A program made the position numbers and the translations under genes. Shown here piece after piece: positions 13,609 to 16,186 of a DNA stretch of 16,186 bases. The notes under the pieces are model-generated. The model was given only the letters and a program-made list of their open reading frames with translations, was not told the DNA's origin and searched no databases. The stretch is from Bacillota bacterium (lineage in GTDB: Bacteria > Bacillota > Clostridia > Christensenellales > Aristaeellaceae), in contig JAEZHK010000025.1 in NCBI GenBank assembly GCA_023416655.1, positions 1 through 16,186 on the forward strand, read 5' to 3'. How positions within the stretch are numbered: the stretch's first letter is position 1; each line of letters begins with the position of its first letter.

Positions 13609-14178
13609 TCAGGCGTCCAGCGAAAAAAAGGCGGACGCGCCCAGCAGCTCCAGATCCTCCGGGTCGTGGGAGATGAGAAGCACCGCCGCGCGTCCCCTGA
13701 ACTTACGCACATAGTCCGCGGCCAGACGCTTGTTCTCCCCGTCGAGGCCGGTCATCGGCTCGTCCAGCACGATCAGGTCCGCCCCCACCGCCATCGCCCG
13801 CGCCAGCGCCAGCCTCCTGCGCATGCCGCCGCTGAGCTTCAGCGCGCGCTCGTCCCGGTCGGACGCGAGGCCCAGCGCGTCAAGGTGCTTTTCCGCGTCC
13901 TCTTTTGAAATGCCGACGAGGCGCAGGTTGTCCAGCGCGCTCAGGTGCTCGGCCAGCCGGTCCTCCTGAAAGACCGCCGCCTTTTTGAGGCCCGCCGCGC
14001 CCTCGATCCGCCCGCCGTCCGGCCTTTCAAGCCCAAGCAGGATCCTCGAAATCGTGGTCTTGCCGGAGCCGGATTTCCCGGTCAGCGCCGTCACCTCGCC
14101 CGTGGGGAGCGTCAGGCTGACCCCCCGGAGTACGCGCTTTTCGCCGTAGGATTTTTCAATGCCGTTTAGCGCAATCAT
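13609..14178 (-). CDS. Compact ABC transporter ATPase (SsuB/TauB/ThiZ-like)
   Basis: A 189-residue ATPase with all core motifs: Walker A GKSGSGKT (34-41), Q-loop VFQEDRL (Q71), signature LSGGMRRRLALARA (115-128), Walker B IVLDEP (136-141), GLD, and H-loop ISHD (H171). It couples ATP hydrolysis to import through the adjacent permease. It is 50-70 residues shorter than the usual SsuB/TauB proteins; the C-terminal tail after the H-loop is nearly absent (ends FFSLDA). ATG 14178 is chosen because it overlaps the permease stop (ATGA) and precedes MIALNGIEKSYG; a longer frame from 14274 would overlap the permease by ~100 bases. It is the last transporter gene of the operon. Confidence 0.88.
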   Translation of the reverse strand: MIALNGIEKSYGEKRVLRGVSLTLPTGEVTALTGKSGSGKTTISRILLGLERPDGGRIEGAAGLKKAAVFQEDRLAEHLSALDNLRLVGISKEDAEKHLDALGLASDRDERALKLSGGMRRRLALARAMAVGADLIVLDEPMTGLDGENKRLAADYVRKFRGRAAVLLISHDPEDLELLGASAFFSLDA

Positions 14179-14927
14179 CCCGCCGCCCCCGTCAGACTCA
14201 GCTTGAGCGCGTCGATGGATTTGACCGCCAGCTTCTCCAGTGCAAGGCTCAATACCACCACCGCCACCGTCCACGCGAAGAGCTCGTCGGTAGCCAGGAA
14301 GAGCTTCGCGCGGTAGAGCGCGTCGCCAATGGAACTGGCCGGCTGTGCGATCACCTCGGCGGCGACACCCGCCTTCCAGCAGATGCCCATGGCGCTTTTA
14401 CAGGCGGAGAGCAGATACGGCGCCGCCGCGGGCGCATAGATGGCGCTCGCCCTGCGCCCGCCGGGGACGTTGAACACGTCCGCCATCTCGAGCAGCTTCG
14501 GGTCCGCGCTGTGAAGCCCGGAGAGCACGCTCTCGTACACCAGCGGCAGCGCCATCAGAAAGGAGATGAACACCGAAAGGTTTTTGGAGCTGATCCATAC
14601 CAGCGCCAGGATCACGAACGACGCGATGGGCGTGGCCTTGACGGCAGCCATCGGCGCCGCGAGCAGCGCGCGCGCGCCCTTCACAAAGTGGGACAGCGCG
14701 CCGAGCGCCGCGCCCAGGACCAGCGCCAGAAGAAAGCCCAGCATGATCCGCCCGAACGTGTTGCCCACCGAGAGGTAGAAATCAGGCGTCTCCATGAGCC
14801 GGATTAGCGTCAAAAAGGTCGAGACAGGAGAAACCATCAGGATCTCCTGTCCGACCGCCATGCTGAGAAGCTGCCACGCAGCGAGCCAGAAGGCCGCGAC
14901 CGCGAAGCCGGTGAGCCGCCGCCTCAT
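14175..14927 (-). CDS. ABC transporter permease (SsuC/TauC/ThiX-like)
   Basis: A 250-residue integral membrane protein of the nitrate/sulfonate/bicarbonate permease group. Membrane segments lie at ~5-25, 60-82, 90-112, 118-136, ~175-200 and 215-235. The cytoplasmic EAA-like loop is at ~143-170 (HSADPKLLEMADVFNVPGGRRASAIYAPA). The IGDALYRAKLFLATDELFAW stretch near the end is typical of SsuC/TauC relatives. ATG 14927 starts 3 bases after the binding-protein stop, and the stop overlaps the ATPase start. The order binding protein-permease-ATPase on one strand supports a single operon. Confidence 0.88.
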   Translation of the reverse strand: MRRRLTGFAVAAFWLAAWQLLSMAVGQEILMVSPVSTFLTLIRLMETPDFYLSVGNTFGRIMLGFLLALVLGAALGALSHFVKGARALLAAPMAAVKATPIASFVILALVWISSKNLSVFISFLMALPLVYESVLSGLHSADPKLLEMADVFNVPGGRRASAIYAPAAAPYLLSACKSAMGICWKAGVAAEVIAQPASSIGDALYRAKLFLATDELFAWTVAVVVLSLALEKLAVKSIDALKLSLTGAAG

Positions 14928-14930
14928 GCG

Positions 14931-15887
14931 CTACGCGGGGAGGTAGAACGCGTCATCCGGCAGCGCGCCGCCCACGGAGGCCGGATCGGCCTCAAAGAGC
15001 GCCTTCAGGTAGCCGGAAACCGCCGCCTTCATCTCGTCCCCGGTGATGCAAACGATGTTGCAGGCGGGGATGGCTTGGGCCGCAAGGCCCGCCTTCGCCA
15101 CGATGCCCAGGTCCGCGATCCACTGGCCCGCCTCGTCCGGGTTCAGGTTGACATAAGCCTGGGAGGCCTCGTACCCCTCCATGAAGGCCTTGAGAAGGTC
15201 CGGATGCTCGTCCGCGAACGCCTTGCGCACCGCCACGACGCCGGTGACCATGCGGCTGCCCGCGTCCGCCTTCGCCCACTCGTCGGAGAGGCTCAGCGCG
15301 ACGCGAAGCTTCGGGTTCTGCGCCATCACGGCGGTCACGTAGGGCTGCGGCAGCATCGCGAGGGTGGCGGTGCCGCTCGAAAGCGCCGCCGCGACCTCGG
15401 TGGATTCAGACTTGTATTCAACCGTCAGGTCCTTCGCGGGGGCGATGCCGCTGAGCTTCAAAACGTGGTTGAGCGCGTATTCCGGCGTGGTGCCCTTGCC
15501 GGTGGAGAAGATCGTCTTACCCCTGAGATCGGCCACGGAATGGACGGTGTCCCCCGCCTCCACCACGTACAATACGCCCAGCGTGTTGACCGCGGAGATT
15601 GCGACGCCGCCCTTCAGCTTGTTCCAGAGCACGCTCGCCAGGTTACAGGGGATCAGCGCGATGTCCAGTTCACCCTTGGCGATCAGAGGCACGATCTCGT
15701 CCGCCGTCCCGGCGACGGTGAACTGGTAGGCGCCTTCTTCCGCGTCGTCCTGCATCAGCTTCACAAGGCCCATCGAGGTCGGGCCCTTCAGGGACGCCAC
15801 CCTTACGGGCGCGCCCTCCGCCAGCGCGACCGAAGCCACGGATAAAATCAAAACGACCGCAACCAGAAGTGATACGATTTTCTTCAT
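14931..15887 (-). CDS. ABC transporter substrate-binding protein (NMT1/SsuA/ThiY-like)
   Basis: A 318-residue secreted binding protein. Residues 1-23 are a signal peptide ending VALA, cut before EGAPVRVASL. The fold matches the NMT1/THI5-like and aliphatic-sulfonate binding group: KGPTSMGLVKL near the start, TADEIVPLIAKGELDIALIP, DLRGKTIFSTGKGTTPEYAL and LPQPYVTAVMAQNP. Such proteins bind sulfonates, pyrimidine thiamine precursors or related anions; no residue here decides which. No TPP-riboswitch or biosynthetic gene accompanies it, which weakens the thiamine option. There is no lipobox cysteine, as in PotD. ATG 15887 is preferred over the adjacent TTG 15890 because of GCGGGA spacing. A consensus promoter lies ~38 bases upstream. 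Confidence 0.87.
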   Translation of the reverse strand: MKKIVSLLVAVVLILSVASVALAEGAPVRVASLKGPTSMGLVKLMQDDAEEGAYQFTVAGTADEIVPLIAKGELDIALIPCNLASVLWNKLKGGVAISAVNTLGVLYVVEAGDTVHSVADLRGKTIFSTGKGTTPEYALNHVLKLSGIAPAKDLTVEYKSESTEVAAALSSGTATLAMLPQPYVTAVMAQNPKLRVALSLSDEWAKADAGSRMVTGVVAVRKAFADEHPDLLKAFMEGYEASQAYVNLNPDEAGQWIADLGIVAKAGLAAQAIPACNIVCITGDEMKAAVSGYLKALFEADPASVGGALPDDAFYLPA

Positions 15888-15924
15888 CAATACATCCCGC
15901 CCTTATTCAACTCTGACGCCTTCC

Positions 15925-15953
15925 ATGATATACCCTTCCCCTGTTGCTGTCAA
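15925..15953 (-). promoter_or_regulatory. Sigma-A promoter of the minus-strand importer operon
   Basis: On the minus strand TTGACA (15948-15953, perfect) and TATCAT (15925-15930, 5 of 6) are separated by exactly 17 bases, 37 bases ahead of the start codon. The leader is too short for a riboswitch. Confidence 0.8.
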
Positions 15954-16025
15954 ACCCGAAGAAGACGCCGAGGCGTTTGGTGCCCCTGCGGCTTGAGAGT
16001 CCGCGCGCCATCGATGTCGAAGCGC

Positions 16026-16058
16026 TTGACCCCAAGCAAAATCATGATAAAATATCAT
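16026..16058 (+). promoter_or_regulatory. Plus-strand promoter overlapping a palindromic operator
   Basis: TTGACC (16026-16031) and TAAAAT (16048-16053) are spaced by 16 bases. The -10 box is covered by a perfect inverted repeat ATGATA-AAA-TATCAT (16044-16058), a likely repressor site. Bases 15954-16025, between this and the divergent importer promoter, show no feature. Confidence 0.5.
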
Positions 16059-16080
16059 AATACCAATGGAGAACATAAAT

Positions 16081-16186
16081 CACTCCAAAGCGGCGAGGGA
16101 TTTTTGATGCGGCGCAAGGAGCCGGAGCGAGGAATAGCAGCGCTATTTTGAGCGGAAGGCGACACCGCGGCGCGCGAAAAGACCCG
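16081..16186 (+). repeat. Structured gene-free element cut by the window end
   Basis: This segment encodes nothing longer than a 14-codon frame (ATG 16106). A tight hairpin AATAGC-AGC-GCTATT lies at 16133-16147. GGG.TTTTT (16097-16105) can pair with AAAAG.CCC (16177-16185), enclosing the whole middle. A direct repeat GCGGCGC occurs on both sides of the hairpin (near 16109 and 16167). It resembles an intergenic repeat or a small RNA whose right end lies outside the window. Such hairpin-centred intergenic repeats are familiar to me from Clostridia genomes, but I cannot verify a match. Confidence 0.35.

Noticed and set aside
13609..15953. Thiamine-precursor importer under a TPP riboswitch
   Set aside because: The leader between promoter and start is under 40 bases, too short for a TPP aptamer, and no thiamine gene is adjacent.

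Overview
The window is GC-rich bacterial DNA, most likely from a Clostridia-type member of the Bacillota (Firmicutes). I infer this from strong GGGAGG-type ribosome binding sites, frequent GTG and TTG starts, tightly overlapping ATGA/GTGA/TTGA gene junctions, intrinsic terminators, and a cupin-regulator plus potABCD arrangement common in Clostridia. No rRNA or other taxonomic marker is present, so this placement is tentative. I see no rRNA, tRNA, CRISPR array, insertion sequence or phage gene.

Bases 1-4308 (plus strand) hold a polyamine uptake operon. It contains the end of an XRE-HTH/cupin regulator, then potA, potB, potC and potD, and closes with a clear intrinsic terminator. Convergent to it at 4516-6771 (minus) is the most unusual gene of the window. 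It encodes a 751-residue membrane protein whose C-terminal two thirds are ten tandem copies of a H-x4-C...C-P-x-C module, each a likely zinc-binding knuckle. It has its own sigma-A-like promoter and a leader hairpin. The roughly 600-base gap that follows carries this promoter, a doubtful minus-strand ORF and an extended -10 promoter.

Bases 7366-10756 (plus) encode a membrane-anchored CapA/PgsA-type metallophosphatase, a 73-residue single-LysM protein translationally coupled to the adenine glycosylase MutY, and an unrecognised 182-residue protein. The next 340 bases have no gene but carry two identical 29-base terminator-like hairpins with a chain of mutually exclusive inverted repeats between them, a candidate structured RNA. 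Next come trmO (minus), a tRNA t6A37 methyltransferase gene, and a divergent two-gene plus-strand unit. That unit encodes a free GyrI/Rob-type effector-binding domain and an AraC-family regulator, like a Rob protein split in two.

Bases 12950-15953 (minus) form a second importer unit: substrate-binding protein, permease, compact ATPase, then a small secreted protein and two tandem terminators. A consensus -35/-10 promoter precedes the binding protein. This ABC system belongs to the nitrate/sulfonate/thiamine-precursor (SsuABC/TauABC/ThiXYZ-like) group; its substrate cannot be told from sequence. The right edge (16026-16186) has a plus-strand promoter over a perfect palindrome, followed by a structured, gene-free element cut off by the window end.

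Two themes recur. Neither solute-binding protein has a lipobox cysteine, which is unusual for a monoderm. Sensing of small molecules is paired with transport: cupin regulator with Pot, and effector-binding domain with AraC.
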